Shown one piece after another: positions 40,580 through 53,480 of a stretch of DNA of 64,000 nt (positions are counted from its first letter, which is position 1; each line of letters begins with the position of its first letter). The position numbers were made by a program, and so were the translations under genes. The stretch is from Pectinophora gossypiella (lineage: Eukaryota > Arthropoda > Insecta > Lepidoptera > Gelechiidae), in assembly GCF_024362695.1 (NCBI RefSeq), contig NC_065417.1, forward strand, positions 14,005,001 through 14,069,000, in the 5' to 3' direction. The notes under the pieces were generated by a model that saw only the letters and a list, made by a program, of their open reading frames with translations, searched no databases and had not been told where the DNA came from.

Positions 40580-41423
40580 ATACGCGGAGATTGTGATTAT
40601 CACAGCCGACGTTAAAGTATCGCAGGAAATCGTGACGAAGATTACTAGAGATTTAATCGGTTTAGAGTACTGCTTCAGTTGAAGAAAAATCGCTAGATAA
40701 TGTAATGTGTAGGATGTAACGTAAACCCTCGTGTACTCTGTATTTAAACCAATGACGTCAATAAATAAATTGTCTTCGCCGAAGCGACATCACTTAAAAT
40801 GTTTTAGGCGTGGCATCCTAAAAACAACACGAAAAAAGTACCCGGAAAAGTCACTAATTAAAATCGTGGCAAGGAAATTAAAAGAGACGTTCTTTAGGAA
40901 GTTCTTACTAACACTATTTTGAGATATTTTCGGAGAGTTGAGTGCTTTGGAAATACCAGTCCCAATCTTAGCATCAAAAATACAATTTCTGGTTAACGCT
41001 CCGCTGGTTCAAGATTGACCGCCTGGCGTGAGTTCGATGACCCCGCGTATGTTTTGAGTTTATAGTCCCACTTCAATAGTCTTGGCATAGACTTCTAAAC
41101 AGGTTTGTCCTTAAATGGTTACATTACCTTAGCACTTGCTGCATCCATAAGTAATTACCTAGGTTGTATCTTTCTACTTTTATCCGTATTTGTCTTGAAA
41201 GTTTTACTTCCATGGCCAATAAAAGTAAAATACTTTATTTAAAATAAAATTATATTTGACTTTCGTTACAAGTTTAAATATAGAATTTAATAACAAAACT
41301 AACTTGTCTGAAGTCAAGTATAACTAGAAACCAATGATTAATCCAACTCCATAATGTTCCATACCTTAGTCATCTCCGTGATTCCTCGGTGCTACCGGAA
41401 GGTGCAAATTAGTTCCAATCTGA

Positions 41424-41741
41424 CTAATCCGTGTCGCCTGTCCAGTCAAAGTCCTTACTGAGGAACTGGTCGGTCAGCCATTCTAAATGCAATCTTACGT
41501 CATCGCTTATTCACGCAGCTCGTTATGTCTGAAGAATGCTCGCTTATGTCATCTAATTCTGGATATTGGGCACCATAAAATGTTTCGAAATTTTGTATGG
41601 TAGGTATTCTGTTCAGGAAATTGTGCGTTTTTAGAGTAACGGAATTTTTCGTTTCTACTGTAGTTATATTTTGATTCCGTTGTGTGTTTTGTTTTTTACG
41701 TACTTTACCTATTCCAGTAAAGTTAGTTGATTTATGTGATG
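41424..41741 (-). pseudogene. Possible frameshifted 3' end of a gene
   Basis: On the - strand a good acceptor (GTGGTTTCAG) is followed from 41741 by a protein-like frame ending ELDDISEHSSDITSC and a TGA near 41500. One base out of phase, directly continuing, is DDVRLHLEWLTDQFLSKDF and a TAG at 41424-41426. Shifting frame by one near 41505 joins them. Family not recognised and no upstream exon found; it could be a decayed gene copy, a sequence error in a real gene, or chance. Confidence 0.3.
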
Positions 41742-42106
41742 CTGAAACCACAGATTGGTAGTAGGTGCTACGTTATTACATTTACTTTAAGATTTGCTGT
41801 TGACACAAAAAGAAGAAGCGGACACCTGAAAAATATAATTCCATGGTGTCGATTCGGGTACCACCAACTTAATTTTAACTTTATAAAAGACAACGGAAAT
41901 GGAAAGAAGAAGGGGAGGCCTTTGCACAGCAGTGGGATCTTGTAGGCTAGATTACATTAGAAAAGACAATACTAAAACTAGGTCCGTCTTTTTCTAGCAT
42001 ATACTGTAAGTGAAGGACGGCACTAATTTAAGAGTCGTTCAACTAAAATTAGCAATATGCTTCATTAAAGGTCTATATGTTTGAGACAGTTACAATACAA
42101 TGCAAA

Positions 42107-42440
42107 TTTATATACTTTATTGCACACAACATACAAAACCATTTTTACACACATAGACGAAAGATACAGTACAATCTGGCGGCCTTATTGCTAAGCAGCA
42201 AGGCAACTAGTGGCAAGAAAACATTACCAATAAACACTCAATTTTTACCTGATCTTCTATGTCACGTGGCTGTGTTGTGACTTACAATATGACTAATGTC
42301 TAAATGCTAAACCGTAATTGGCAATGGCCAATTAATCTTCTTCTTATCGTGTGGGTTGTAAGGTGAATTACCAACCTCATCAACCCTGGTGTCAGGGTTA
42401 TTATTGACCCGCCAAAGCCCCTGACATGGCCAATTAATTA
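42107..42440 (-). mobile_element. LINE tail and SINE-B fragment
   Basis: 42107-42205 repeats the CAATAAAG / GGCCTTATTGCT tail; 42335-42440 is a SINE-B 3' part (CATCAACCCTGGTGTCAGGG). Confidence 0.55.
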
Positions 42441-43077
42441 GCTATTTCATAAACGGTTCTAGATTTGATGTCCGGTGAATACATAAGTTTAACAGTTTCG
42501 TCTATATGTTTGAAACAGTTACCAACAAACACTCTATTTTTAAGCTGATCTTTCAAATCACGTGGCTGTGTTGTGACTTATGATATGACTAATGCCTAAA
42601 TACTAAACCATAATTAGCAATGGTCAGTATATTTTGACTACCCGTGAGTAATGTTTGAGTTAGAAACATAACAAAGATGTTGTGATAATCCGCTTTTTAC
42701 GACCAATGTTATGCATTACATTTGTCCATCATTTGTCAGAGTTTATATACACCCAATACGGGGAATTTGGCCCCATTGTACTTTGTAAAGAACGATGAAC
42801 TTGGTTTCGAACGTAAACAACAATTGAAATAAAATACCTAACAAAAACACGATTGGAATGTCATAAACATGATAGTGGGTTGTTATTTAAAGAAAAGTGG
42901 TTTTAAAACTGGTTTATGAAGTTTCTATCCTACAGTGCTTAGAAACACATATCTACAGAGTATCACGCTTTTATCCTCATAGGGGGTAGACATAGGTGAA
43001 TATACTCTTCGCCAGCTATGCACAGCTATACAGTGCTTAGGTATTTATATTTATTATGAATTCGATCTCTTTCAAAT

Positions 43078-43315
43078 ATGTACATAAACCCACATCCGTA
43101 ATCTCTAATGGGGTGGGCAGAGCCACAAGTAATCAAAGACAACTGGAAGCCACTGTCGATACGGTGTCGTAAGCCGAATATGAGTCGCCTTATGGTGATA
43201 AGGGATCAGCCCGTAACATTAGTCCATCATGTTAGAGGACACAATCTCTCTGTCGGGTTTTACGACATGCCCGGGAAGACAAGCAGCGTGTTCTATGTTT
43301 TTTTTTTTTAATATT
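43078..43315 (-). mobile_element. LINE 3' UTR fragment
   Basis: Near-complete inverse of 7730-7960: CTAATGGGGTGGGCAGAGCC, TTAGAGGACACAATCTCTCT, CATGCCCGGGAAGAC. Confidence 0.65.
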
Positions 43316-43404
43316 TTGAAAAGATTAATAACCTATATTAATGCGTCAGTATCATAGATAATTAATTGATATCACATGGTAGCATGGGACTTAAACATAG
43401 CTAA

Positions 43405-43520
43405 CTTTAGGACTCTGTCGCACTAACATATTTGACATTTAGTGAGACTTACAGTTCAATTTGTCGAAAAAGTTAATGTGACATGGTACGAAAGTGTATA
43501 CATATTAATGCTCGTGACCG
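43405..43520. mobile_element. TA-flanked MITE MAR-1, left-truncated
   Basis: Ends GCTCGTGACCG followed by TA at 43521-43522; left end missing. Confidence 0.6.
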
Positions 43521-43627
43521 TACTATACACCTCTGCCTACTCCTTCGGGAATATAAGCATGATGTTATGGTATGTTATGCGTCAGTTGTCTGCTGTTTTT
43601 TAAAATATAGGTATCTTGCCTTTGATA

Positions 43628-43700
43628 CAAATACAAATATACTTTATTGCACACAACATACAAAACAAATTTACATAAATGATGATAGATACAGATACTT
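43628..43700 (-). repeat. LINE 3'-tail fragment
   Basis: Same tail as 4425-4530 (ATACTTTATTGCACACAACA). Confidence 0.55.
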
Positions 43701-43997
43701 ACTAGATAGATACTTTGAACTGAAGGTTATACCTAGAAGGAGCACTTCTTAGCAAAATTGTGAACGTGATTAAACAAAATATCACCAGAACATATTATTG
43801 TTTCTGTTTCTAACCCGAAAAAAAATTCTTGGACATAATCTTGAAGGCTCTTCAAGTTCAACGTTATCTATTTAAATATTAATCTTATCTTTTTATTGCG
43901 TAAAATGTGATAGTATAGTACCTAATATGTTACGATAACTTGTTACGAAACACGTCACAATCAGTCGCGTGAGAAATGTGATTTTGTGTACATCTGT

Positions 43998-44298
43998 CAT
44001 CATCACCAGCCCATTAACGTCCTCACTGCTGGGGCACGGGCCTTCCCTATGGATGGATAGGGAGATGGGGCCTTAAACCACCACACGGGCCCAGTGCCGA
44101 TTGGTGGTTATTAACGACTGCTAATGCAACCGGGACCAACGGCTTAACGTGCCTTCCGAAGCACGGAGGAGCTCGAGATGAAAACTTTTTTTTTCTGGTC
44201 ACCCATCCTAAGACCGGCCTTTGCGAAAGTTGCTTTACTTCAACAATCGCAGACCGAGCGCGTTTACCGCTGCGCCACCGAGCTCCTCATGAGACATC
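43998..44298 (-). mobile_element. 5S/tRNA chimeric SINE (SINE-C), full copy with target duplication
   Basis: Flanked by a perfect 12-bp duplication GTGTACATCTGT (43986-43997 and 44299-44310). On the - strand: GAGCTCGGTGGCGCAGCGG (tRNA A-box-like), then 5S rRNA-like GAAGTAAAGCAAC and GGATGGGTGACC, an A run, the shared core CTTCGGAAGGCACGTTAAGC, and a tail CAGCAGTGAGGACGTTAATG plus (GAT)n. Confidence 0.88.
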
Positions 44299-44724
44299 GT
44301 GTACATCTGTACACTAAAAGATTGATTGTTACTTAATTAATTAAAAAAAAGAACATGTAACAAATGAAATTGGAACATTAAGGTATTTTTAGTTAATTCT
44401 AGTTAGTAGTTGCTATATGTAAGCAAAGATTTCAATCATTAAATTATGCTGCGAATTGCAAAATTCAGTAACGATATTTCAATACCGCATACTTAGCGTA
44501 GCGATGCAATAGCCAAATAGGTAAGTTATATACCTACGCCCGGAACTTTTGGTTGAAATATTGACTGACTTACATGAATTCATAATATTTATTTATCATC
44601 AAGAATTCAGTTACCGAACAAATCGGCGTTGAGTTCCGTAGCACACGCGAAACGGGAGAAAATTGCGCTCCGTCCTCTTTGTCTTTCAAAACAATGTCTT
44701 TTTAGAAATACCATATTTTTCCCT

Positions 44725-44830
44725 CCTATGAGTTGTGAGGAGGTTGTGGGTTTGATGACGTACCTCACCAATCGTGATATCAGCTCAATATTGAGTCGCC
44801 AGAGGCCCCTGTAATGGCTCATGTAAATAA
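44725..44830 (-). mobile_element. SINE-B fragment
   Basis: Diverged CAGAGGCCCCTGTAATGGCT block and preceding body. Confidence 0.45.
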
Positions 44831-44984
44831 TACTTAAACTACAAGAAACTAGTTACTTAAGTAAATGCAGCCGTCTTACCGTGCTTTCTAAACCACGGAT
44901 AGAATGGACTGCGATAGATATAGAAGCGAGAGACGGATTTTTGTGTTATCTCATACTTTCATTTATTTTACTAGTTCTATAGCT

Positions 44985-45041
44985 CAAAGCCCCAGCAGTG
45001 GGGACGTTAATGGGCTGATGATGATGATGATGATGATGATA
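44985..45041 (+). mobile_element. SINE-C 3' end with (GAT)n tail
   Basis: GCCCCAGCAGTGGGGACGTT then an eight-unit GAT run; heavily 5'-truncated. Confidence 0.65.
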
Positions 45042-48029
45042 GCTCAAAGCGTGAAACTTCGATTATTTCAAACTGAAACAATAGCTGTTAATAAAAAAAA
45101 CAACGCTATCGAAATACCAAAGGGCAATGATCGGAAATGGGTAAATTATATTGAATCTAGTGAAAGTAAACCTTTACAGACTTGGCTCCTGTTACGTAGA
45201 GCTATTATCAAATATTTGATTCGCCTTATAAAAGTATTCATTGTTCTTGATGGCGAGATTCTAGATAAACTTGAATCACGAACATCATGAAATGCTTACG
45301 AGAACTTTCTTACGGAGAATGAAATGTACAAATTACGCTTTTGTATCGATCGCTTTTGAAAACAGCAAATGGTAGTATGAGAAACTTCAATTTTATAATA
45401 CTATACTACTCGTGGAATACGTTTTACGATATTTCTTCAGTGAACTATTAATTTTTGCTATTAAACAGCGGATGAAAGCGCTTACTCTAGAACGTTAACT
45501 GATATCTTCCTGAGTATTAAATGAACGGTTTACGAGAGTTTTACAACGCTGTTACTTATTTTATACAGTCTGCTTTAAAGCGTAAATCAGACGAAACGGT
45601 TGTAATCAAGTTGTGAAAATCCAGAGATACCTACAAAATGTACGTATTAATATTTAAGCCGAAGAGATTTCGCTGCTGAAAATGTTTTCTGTTTATTCTA
45701 TACCTTAATTAAATATACATAAAGATATAGTATACGGCTGAGTGTGAAAGAGTCATATCAGGAACTGTTCTGGCAGAGGTCAGTCTTGCTTTAATTAAAG
45801 CAAAGCTATGAAAGTTCGCTAGAGCATCTTTAAATACATTTGCGTCGCAAAAGTTCGCAGTATGACACAAATAACTCAAGGCTACCACTGCTGAGAATTA
45901 AATTAGTGCGAAGGACTCTTGGACGCGGATTGGATGATAAGTATACAGTTCTGATAATTATCAATGTACTGAAACGATTCGTTTATTATGGAGATTGATA
46001 TACACACATTGTAAGAAGGCTCCAAGAGATTTTGTTCCTGAAAGTATCACGCAAATAAAACGAAAATTACCCTACCTACATAAATCAGTAACTAAAAAGA
46101 AACACGAGTAACCTAATATTTATTCATGAGTTTTTTACGACAGTGTTTGATTCAATATTTTCCATAAACAAGACGGCATAGCATTTGTTCTGTATATTGA
46201 ATGATATTTTGTTGCCGACTCTGCTCCATTATTGATATTGCCTATCTTTAGTATTTTTCCAATATCTTTATTGAATTCGGCATGAGCAATTCGTCATCCA
46301 ATCTCAGGCCTTCAACTGACAAAGAACGGAAATAGTAAGTGAAAATTGTGTGCGAACAGTTATATCGAAGAGTTTTGGTTTTGTATAAATAAATTCACGT
46401 GGAGGCGTATACGTGTACTAATCTGTGTAAACAGGAAATTATTATCCAAATATAATCTCGTTCGTAATGCTCCACTGGAACTAGTGTAAACTAGTTTTTA
46501 GTACGACGTTCTTTAAGTATCTATCGTCGCCTTAGTGAAAACCTAATAAGCGCCTTTATGAAAAAATACAATAAAATACACTGTATTGCACCAAAATAAA
46601 AAGAAATAATTACAAAAAGACTCTTAAGTGAGTACATGGCAAATGGCGGCCAAAAAAATTACAATGAATGAAATTACATTCGGATGTGATTTTTGTTAAG
46701 AAAACCTGGCAATAGGCAAGTTAGTTTCAATCCAATTCAATTCAATTAATTGAATAAATAAATAAATAAAATCCAGATATTGTTGAAAAAACTGACATCA
46801 GAGTGTGATTTTTCAAAATGGCGCCTACGTGGATTTTAAAACATATAATAACGGGTTCTTACCGCGTTTAAAATAGGGATATGAGACTCCCGATATTTCG
46901 ACACTGTTGCAATGCGTTATTATGTGTTTTAATTATGATAATAACCGCGTAAACTTAAATCAATACGTGGATTTTGCTATAAGGCGACAATATAGAGACT
47001 CATTACCAGCTTATTTCCTACGATACCTCCGAACTATGTTTAGACAGCACGTGAATACCTACTGATACAACCTTGTAACATACTTTATGTACACGTGTAG
47101 AATATTTTCAGACGGGTCACATTACATTATTTATTTTGTACTCAATCCTACGAAACCCATCAACAAAAGTAAACCGAAGTTCATGGGCCGTCCTACATTA
47201 GTTTTTCTATCAACTAAGGCTCCTATTGTGATTGTGAATTTGTGACCATTCAAAAGAGGTCGCGCAATGCCGTACTAATAGTCACTTATTTATATCGTTT
47301 GAACCAATTTAGATCCAATGTCGCTGTATTGTCGCAAAGAATTTGGTGAATATTATGTGCGCTTGTGTTGCTTGAGAAGTTGTTTGGCCGTGATTGATAA
47401 ATTGATTGTAAAACGTACGGTACAATTTAGTGAAAATCTGTCTTATAAGCTTTTGGTCTACGTATGGCTTTTTACCTGTGCAATCGTTTCTTTAACGAAA
47501 CGGCCAAGCCCCATATTTTGCCTAACTTGTAGAGTTTGTGAACTTAGTTTGTACAATTAGGACGTGTAGAGTTAGAAACTTGGCGCTACATGAGATCTGA
47601 TGACTTTTTGACATTGAGATCGATATGATCTCGTCTTGGCAACATTTTTACATGAAAATGTTTTTGTTGAGATTACATATACATATATACAAAACAAGAA
47701 CATTCGGTAACATATATGTAACTTTATAAATCATGTATTACAATAGTTCTTTCCTCACAAATATAATACTTTAATATTATACTTTATAGTTTAACACGTA
47801 TTTTCCCTATCATTACAGTTTCCTTATCTATTCACGTTTAGGTCATCATTGTGTGGACTTAAATACTTTTTCGGTAACATATTTTGGTCTGGGTATTTTA
47901 GTGATTTAATGACTACAAAATGATAGAGAAAACCTTATAGAGAAAAATCTCCAACCATTCCTGATATTTTTTCTAAGATGATACGATTTACCTCCTATTT
48001 ATTTATTTATTCATCATTATAATAGCTCA
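45042..48029. other. 3 kb stretch without convincing features
   Basis: AT-rich. 46845-46910 is an inverted partial copy of sequence at 5250-5310. Open stretches at 45060-45290 and 47318-47560 have no recognisable motifs. Confidence 0.3.
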
Positions 48030-48345
48030 GCCACAAGAGCCTCAGTTTTGATAGGGGTCTGCTAACTTAACCTGGAGATTTGACAGGTCTGTTTTTTACA
48101 GAAGCGACTGCCTGTCTGACCTTCCAAACCGCGAAGGGAAATCCAGCCCAATACACGTTAGGCCACATACCTTCAAAACGCGGTTTTCGCACTACGTTTT
48201 CCTTCACCGCTGATCACGTGATAAACATTTAAGATTCAAATATGAATTCGAAAAATTCGAGATCCGTGTCTGAAATCTGAATCTGCTTCTTCGTAATGAG
48301 AGCCAAGCATTCTGCCAAATGGGCTACCAGGGCTCAGTTTGAATA
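48030..48345 (-). mobile_element. SINE-D, near-complete copy
   Basis: On the - strand: tRNA-like head (GAGCCCTGGTAGCCCATTTG), core CTTCACCGCTGATCACGTGA inverse, then the CTAACGTGTATTGGGCTGG / GGTCAGACAGGCAGTCGC body. Confidence 0.7.
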
Positions 48346-49039
48346 TGGATCTTTATCGCCCACATAGATAGATAGTCTATCGAGTTTGGACCTATAATTT
48401 GTTAACTACTCGCTCCATTGACCGATCAGCTTTCCGTCCGATGTAGCGCCCGGACTATGATATCGCTTGACCTAGCCTAGTCCAAGAAGGTATATAACTA
48501 CCTTCACTTCACATTTATCGATCTAGACTGTTCTAGATTTTACCAAAGGCCTTTGTATATCACTACTCTAGAAATAGACTTACAAGTACTTACAACTCGT
48601 ACGGTCAGTGACCTTCCTTTTAGGGGTCATAATTTGATCACAAAGTGATTTTTGTGGATTCAAACCCGGGACCGCTCAGTTACTAAACCATAGTGAAAGG
48701 TCAGTGCCCTAACCAGTAATGACTTAACAGTATACTAATTAGTCTTTATAATTACCTATGTTAAGATTTTGATTGTACAAGTTTTATTTTTTTTAGTAAT
48801 ACTTTATTCGAATTTCAAAAGACAATCAATAACTTCATAATATAACGTTATAAGTACCCACTTAGTTCTTTTTTTATACAGTTGCCAAAAGCACATGATG
48901 ATCTGTAAACCTAGGTATGTTAATTTATTAGTACTCAGAAATAAATCATAACAATATTGAAGTACCTATCACAAACAGATAACGTAGATAAAGAGAACAA
49001 TAATTTAGGTTATGTACATTAATGATTGCAGTAGATACA

Positions 49040-49380
49040 TAATATACGTCCCACTGCTGGGCACAGGCGTACCCTTATTCATCCGGAGGGAGTGGAGCAT
49101 ACTCCACCACGCTGCTCCACTGCGGGTTGGTGGAGCTGTTTTTTACTTCTATAGCCGGAACCAATGGCTTAACGTGCCCTCCGAAGCACGTAATCATTTA
49201 ACTTTCCTTACTTATTTTATTTTATTTTCTTCGGAAAACCAACAGCATAGGAAATAATAGTTACCAAACAAAGGTCAGTCTCACAAAGTGATTTCGACAA
49301 TGTCCCTATTTGGGTATCGAACCCGGACCTTCAGATCGTGAGCCCAACGCTCTAACCACTAGACCATGAAGGCTGTTGTA
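49040..49380 (-). mobile_element. tRNA-headed SINE-A, near-complete
   Basis: Head at 49310-49378 (- strand GGTCTAGTGGTTAGAGCG and GGTCCGGGTTCGATACCC), shared core at 49154-49195, end at the CCCACTGCTGGGCACAGGCG block. Confidence 0.78.
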
Positions 49381-50529
49381 ATACAGTAAATAACTTATAA
49401 AGTATATCACCAGTATATAAAGTCTAAGTTGAAGAACCTAACCACGTCGCTTTTCACCGAGTGAGACCGCGGTTAGCCACAGGCTCATGCTAAACAAATA
49501 AAACCACAACGTCTAAGCTAGAACTCTCTTATTCAAGAGAAAACCTGTTCTAATGCTGCGTTATATAGGTACTATGTTTACTTTGCTCTGATAATACCTT
49601 CTAGGTCAGTGCAGGTACTCATTTTGGTTTCTATTCGAAACACGTACTTCAATCTGTTTCTCCTCCCCTAACTTTCTGATAGCCTATCCAGTACCTACTT
49701 ATATTATGGCAGACAGTAGCGTACAGGGGGGTTAAAAAGGCCACATCGAAGCAATTCATCAATGCTTCTATTATGGCAATGTCTCTTGGAAAATCATCAC
49801 AATTCCGAATACATCGGATGCTAATTTCCATATTCATCGATTTTTTAACGAATATCCGAATTTGAATTCGGAACTAAGTAAACTAAGTACTTTATTGTTG
49901 TTTTGTTTGTGTAGGAATCAAAACAAAACAAAAACGTACAATAAACAATAAGTAGTTCTGAATTCAAATTCATATAAAATGATAGTAGTAGTTATTAGAT
50001 ATTTATTCGGCAGATAGTTTCGGTTTTGGCGATCAGTCAGTTTATCAGCAGAAAGGGAAAGAAGTAAATACATTTTTATTTACAAAAAATCGTTTTACGG
50101 ATGTAGGTATCTATATCCGCAAATCAAAAAAATCTCTCATTCCGTGATAAATCAAATGCGTGGAACATTATAGGGATTATTTAATTTTTAACGACATCGA
50201 TAAGATCATATTGCAATCTATAATTTAAATAATTAATGAATATTTAAAGATAAGAGACGCGAAGTTTCCATTGAATAACAATACGTGTAAAACACACTTC
50301 TGTTCAGTGATAATTTGAAGCTATCAAAGGAAGTAGAATTGATAGAGTTAAGGTCAATTTAAAATGACGCGAAGCGGTTTCAGCGGAATACAATACAAAT
50401 AATTCAGAGTCCACGTCAACTACCGACGGATTTATAAATAAACTATGTTTGGATTGCGTCAGAGCTGTAGTGATGTTGCACATACATACACTCATTATAA
50501 ACAGGCTATATCACAATAATACGGAAGGA

Positions 50530-50660
50530 TTATCATCATTTACCATAATGATTCCACTTACTACGATTCTGACACACCACCTTCGCTTCTTCCGCACTCA
50601 TCAATCTTCACGCATGCTCGCCGGTGTTGAGTACTTTGACCTGGCCTTTCTTTAAAATAT
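50530..50660 (-). mobile_element. RTE-like LINE fragment
   Basis: Inverse of the ORF-end block also seen at 57640-57720 (GCTTCTTCCGCACTCATCAA). Confidence 0.45.
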
Positions 50661-50671
50661 CCTGTATTTAA

Positions 50672-50972
50672 TGGCGGTAGATTCGAGACACCAAACACTT
50701 CAGAACCCCGATACCGACCCCGCTTGCGTGGTCGACTATTTCCCTCATCCAGCGCTTATCGCTATCGAACCACTATGGTCGATTTATTCTTTCAAATATT
50801 CTTACTCTCAGACGACGCCCTGAGCCGAGGTTCGCGCCCAACTGGGAACTCTCAGGCCTGTTGTCTTAAACGTTGTACCGGGTGAGAGCCTTAAGCGCTC
50901 CCCATTTGTCCGGCCAAGTAGTTAATGCCATCTGCGGCAAATCTACAATAAGTTACGTCAAAAAAAAAAAGA
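50672..50972 (+). mobile_element. R1/Jockey-like LINE 3' end with poly(A)
   Basis: Same last ORF codons and 3' UTR as 9487-9777 (CCCCGATACCGACCCCG, GCCCTGAGCCGAGGTTCG, CATCTGCGGCAAATC) and a poly(A) run. Confidence 0.78.
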
Positions 50973-51302
50973 TAGCGGTATGTTCGCCCAGGAATTGCTC
51001 TACCGACTCTAACACATCCACACGCTAAATATTTTGGCGATAGAGGTATACTAAGGTAAAATACAGAAAATATCACAGGACAAGCAGGTAGGGTCTGTAT
51101 GGCAGTATTTTGCATGTTAATTGCAATTTAAGCCTGAATAAATTGCCTACTAATAGAGCCCTTGACCTGGATGAAATAACTGAAAGACGATCGAAGTTTA
51201 CCTTCAGGGGATATTGATTCATAATCGAAAATAACGTCTGTTATTAGAATGAGCAATTATGATAGCTATATAATGAGAAATAAAAATCAATACCCATTGT
51301 AA

Positions 51303-51600
51303 ATCAAATTCAAAATATACCTTTAGTCAGTAGGTAACATAGTTAAAAAAAAAAGTTTATTTAGGTAAAACCTTCGACACACATATACATTTACAACATT
51401 AAAATATACACACATTAAAGACACACTCTTACACTTTAAACAATTTTTTTTAGTGACACTTTGAATAGTAATTTTTTACATAACGAACGTCTCATCCGCC
51501 TAAAACTACTGCAGCTTCTAACAAGAAGCTGCAAGAAAAACCTAGGCACAGAGCCCAGGTTCTTTAAATAACATAGAATATTGTTATACAATTTAGTCAT
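51303..51600 (+). repeat. LINE-tail-like repeat, copy 2
   Basis: Same landmarks as 15500-15640 and the additional AAGAAGCTGCAAGAAAAACC block shared with 60510-60545; split by an AT-rich insertion at about 51345-51450. Confidence 0.6.
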
Positions 51601-52439
51601 TTGACTGCCTAATGTCAGTTCCGAGACAGTTAATCTCATGCATTCATTATCTTCTAAATAATCATTAATCTTATAATAAATGTATCTTTATCCTTTACCT
51701 ATCACTTTGATCTGTGATGGTGATGTAATCAACGATCATGTTATCGATGGGACATCACGAGATGAATGTACTTCTATCTATCCCTAATCGGAAATATAGT
51801 CGTGAGCTTTTTATAACACATAAACATGTGTTATAATTATATTAAAATTGCGAGTCTGACTTCTTAATCATAATCATTTTTATTTGCTTAAAACATGGTA
51901 TTTAACATGGTAACAAGTGCAAATAAGTACATCATACTACAGTATATCATCAAACTATATTTTCACGTAGCTTGATTGGCAATTAAGTTTTATGAAACTA
52001 TGTTACTAGATACAAAATAGAGAAAATAGGCGCATAGATTTTCTTTTCATACAATTGATCTTTTTTACCTAACCGTACATATTTCTAAAAAATAATGTAG
52101 GTAAATAAATAAGTTCTAATGGTTTATTTTGGTGTCGTAACAACTCATGTATTGCAGACGGTTCAGCTATGTGCATGCACCGTAACACTGTCCAAATTTG
52201 CGTGTACGTTACGTAAATACGGTTTACATGGGTCCCCCACTTTCGTTTGCGTGACGGTTTGCTTTGTAGTTTAACAAAAGTGAGATTTTAGAAATCCATG
52301 CAAAATGCTCAACAGAGTAGCACCTATTTTACGGGACCGGAAATTTCGGGCCGTGTGAATTATCCGGGTGCTATTGGCAACTGGGTCAATGGTAGGTTGA
52401 GTCCCTGCTGCGTTTTTAATCCTGGGGTTTGATAAATTC

Positions 52440-52760
52440 TTCTTCTATCGTGTGCGTTGTGACGTGAAATACCAGCCTCATCAACCCTGGTGTCAGGGTT
52501 ATGATTGAGCCGCCAAAGGCCCCTGACATGGCTCATGTAACGATTACTCACTTACATCAGTAAATAGTAACCGGAACCAACCGCTTAACGTGCCTTCAAA
52601 AGCACGGATCATCTTACTTTCGGACAATCAGGTGATCAGCTTGTAATGTACTAACCAAACTAAGGGATCACAAAGTGATTTTTGTGATATGTCCCCACCG
52701 GGTTTCGGACCCGGGGCCTCCGGATCGTGATTCCAACGCTCAACCACTGGCAAGTTACTG
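52440..52760 (-). mobile_element. tRNA-headed SINE-B, near-complete
   Basis: On the - strand: head CCAGTGGTTGAGCGTTGG and CCCCGGGTCCGAAACCCGG, then AATCACTTTGTGATC, the shared core (52570-52637), and the 3' part CCCTGACACCAGGGTTGATG ending GATAGAAGAAG. Confidence 0.78.
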
Positions 52761-52844
52761 AGACGTATAAGGTGATAAAAAAAGAAGGAAAGATCTACTA
52801 AATCGACCTACCAAACAGCTAAAAGTCGAAATCTGTTGAATTTT

Positions 52845-52905
52845 GTCCGGCCAAGTACTTAATGGCATCAGAGACGAACCTACAATAAGTCACGTCAAAA
52901 AAAAG
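52845..52905 (+). mobile_element. LINE 3'-end fragment
   Basis: Diverged TGTCCGGCCAAGTA..CTACAATAAGTCACG then poly(A). Confidence 0.55.
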
Positions 52906-53149
52906 AAGTCTGTTGAAGATAGAGCACGGTATTACATTACAGAGTTCCCCCAACAATTTTATGTACAATTTGGTTTTTTCCTTGAAAATAAGAGTCCATA
53001 AGAGTCTAAATTAGTTACGACCTTCGTAATAGTTTCTTTTTACGATTAGTTTTTCAAAGTTAATGGGGTCTGGAGAACCAGGACATACTAATTAGCGATT
53101 ATCGAATCATATATCGCATAAAATTATTTAAATATATACATAACATAAA

Positions 53150-53245
53150 TAAACATAAACAGCCTATACACGTCCCACTGCTGGGCACAGGCCTCCCCTC
53201 AATCAACCGGAGGGGGTATGGAGCATACTCCACTTTTGTAGAGGT
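53150..53245 (-). mobile_element. SINE-A 3' part
   Basis: CGTCCCACTGCTGGGCACAG and CAACCGGAGGGGGTATGGAG; head missing. Confidence 0.65.
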
Positions 53246-53379
53246 ATTTAAATATATATATATAAAAGGCTTTAAAAAAATCAAGATTTTTTTATTGCTC
53301 TACTGCAATTTCTTCCAGGCGTCCAGTGACTACCAGTATTAAGACCTAAAATGATTACATGCAAAAAGTCGACGATTCT

Positions 53380-53480
53380 TCTTCTTATCGTATGGGTTAT
53401 GAGGTCGAATACCAGCCTCATCAACCCTGGTGTCAGGGTTATGATTGAGCTGCCAAAGGCCCCTGACATGGCGACGACGA
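53380..53480 (-). mobile_element. SINE-B 3' part
   Basis: CATCAACCCTGGTGTCAGGG and CCAAAGGCCCCTGACATGG. Confidence 0.65.

Noticed and set aside
45000..45290. 128-codon + strand frame
   Set aside because: Its first part reads through the (GAT)n tail of a SINE-C fragment; the remainder shows no recognisable domain or splice site.
49310..49378. Possible functional tRNA gene on the - strand
   Set aside because: It has A- and B-box sequences, but the acceptor stem does not pair and it continues into a SINE body; the same holds for 57180-57240, 52690-52750 and 16050-16150.
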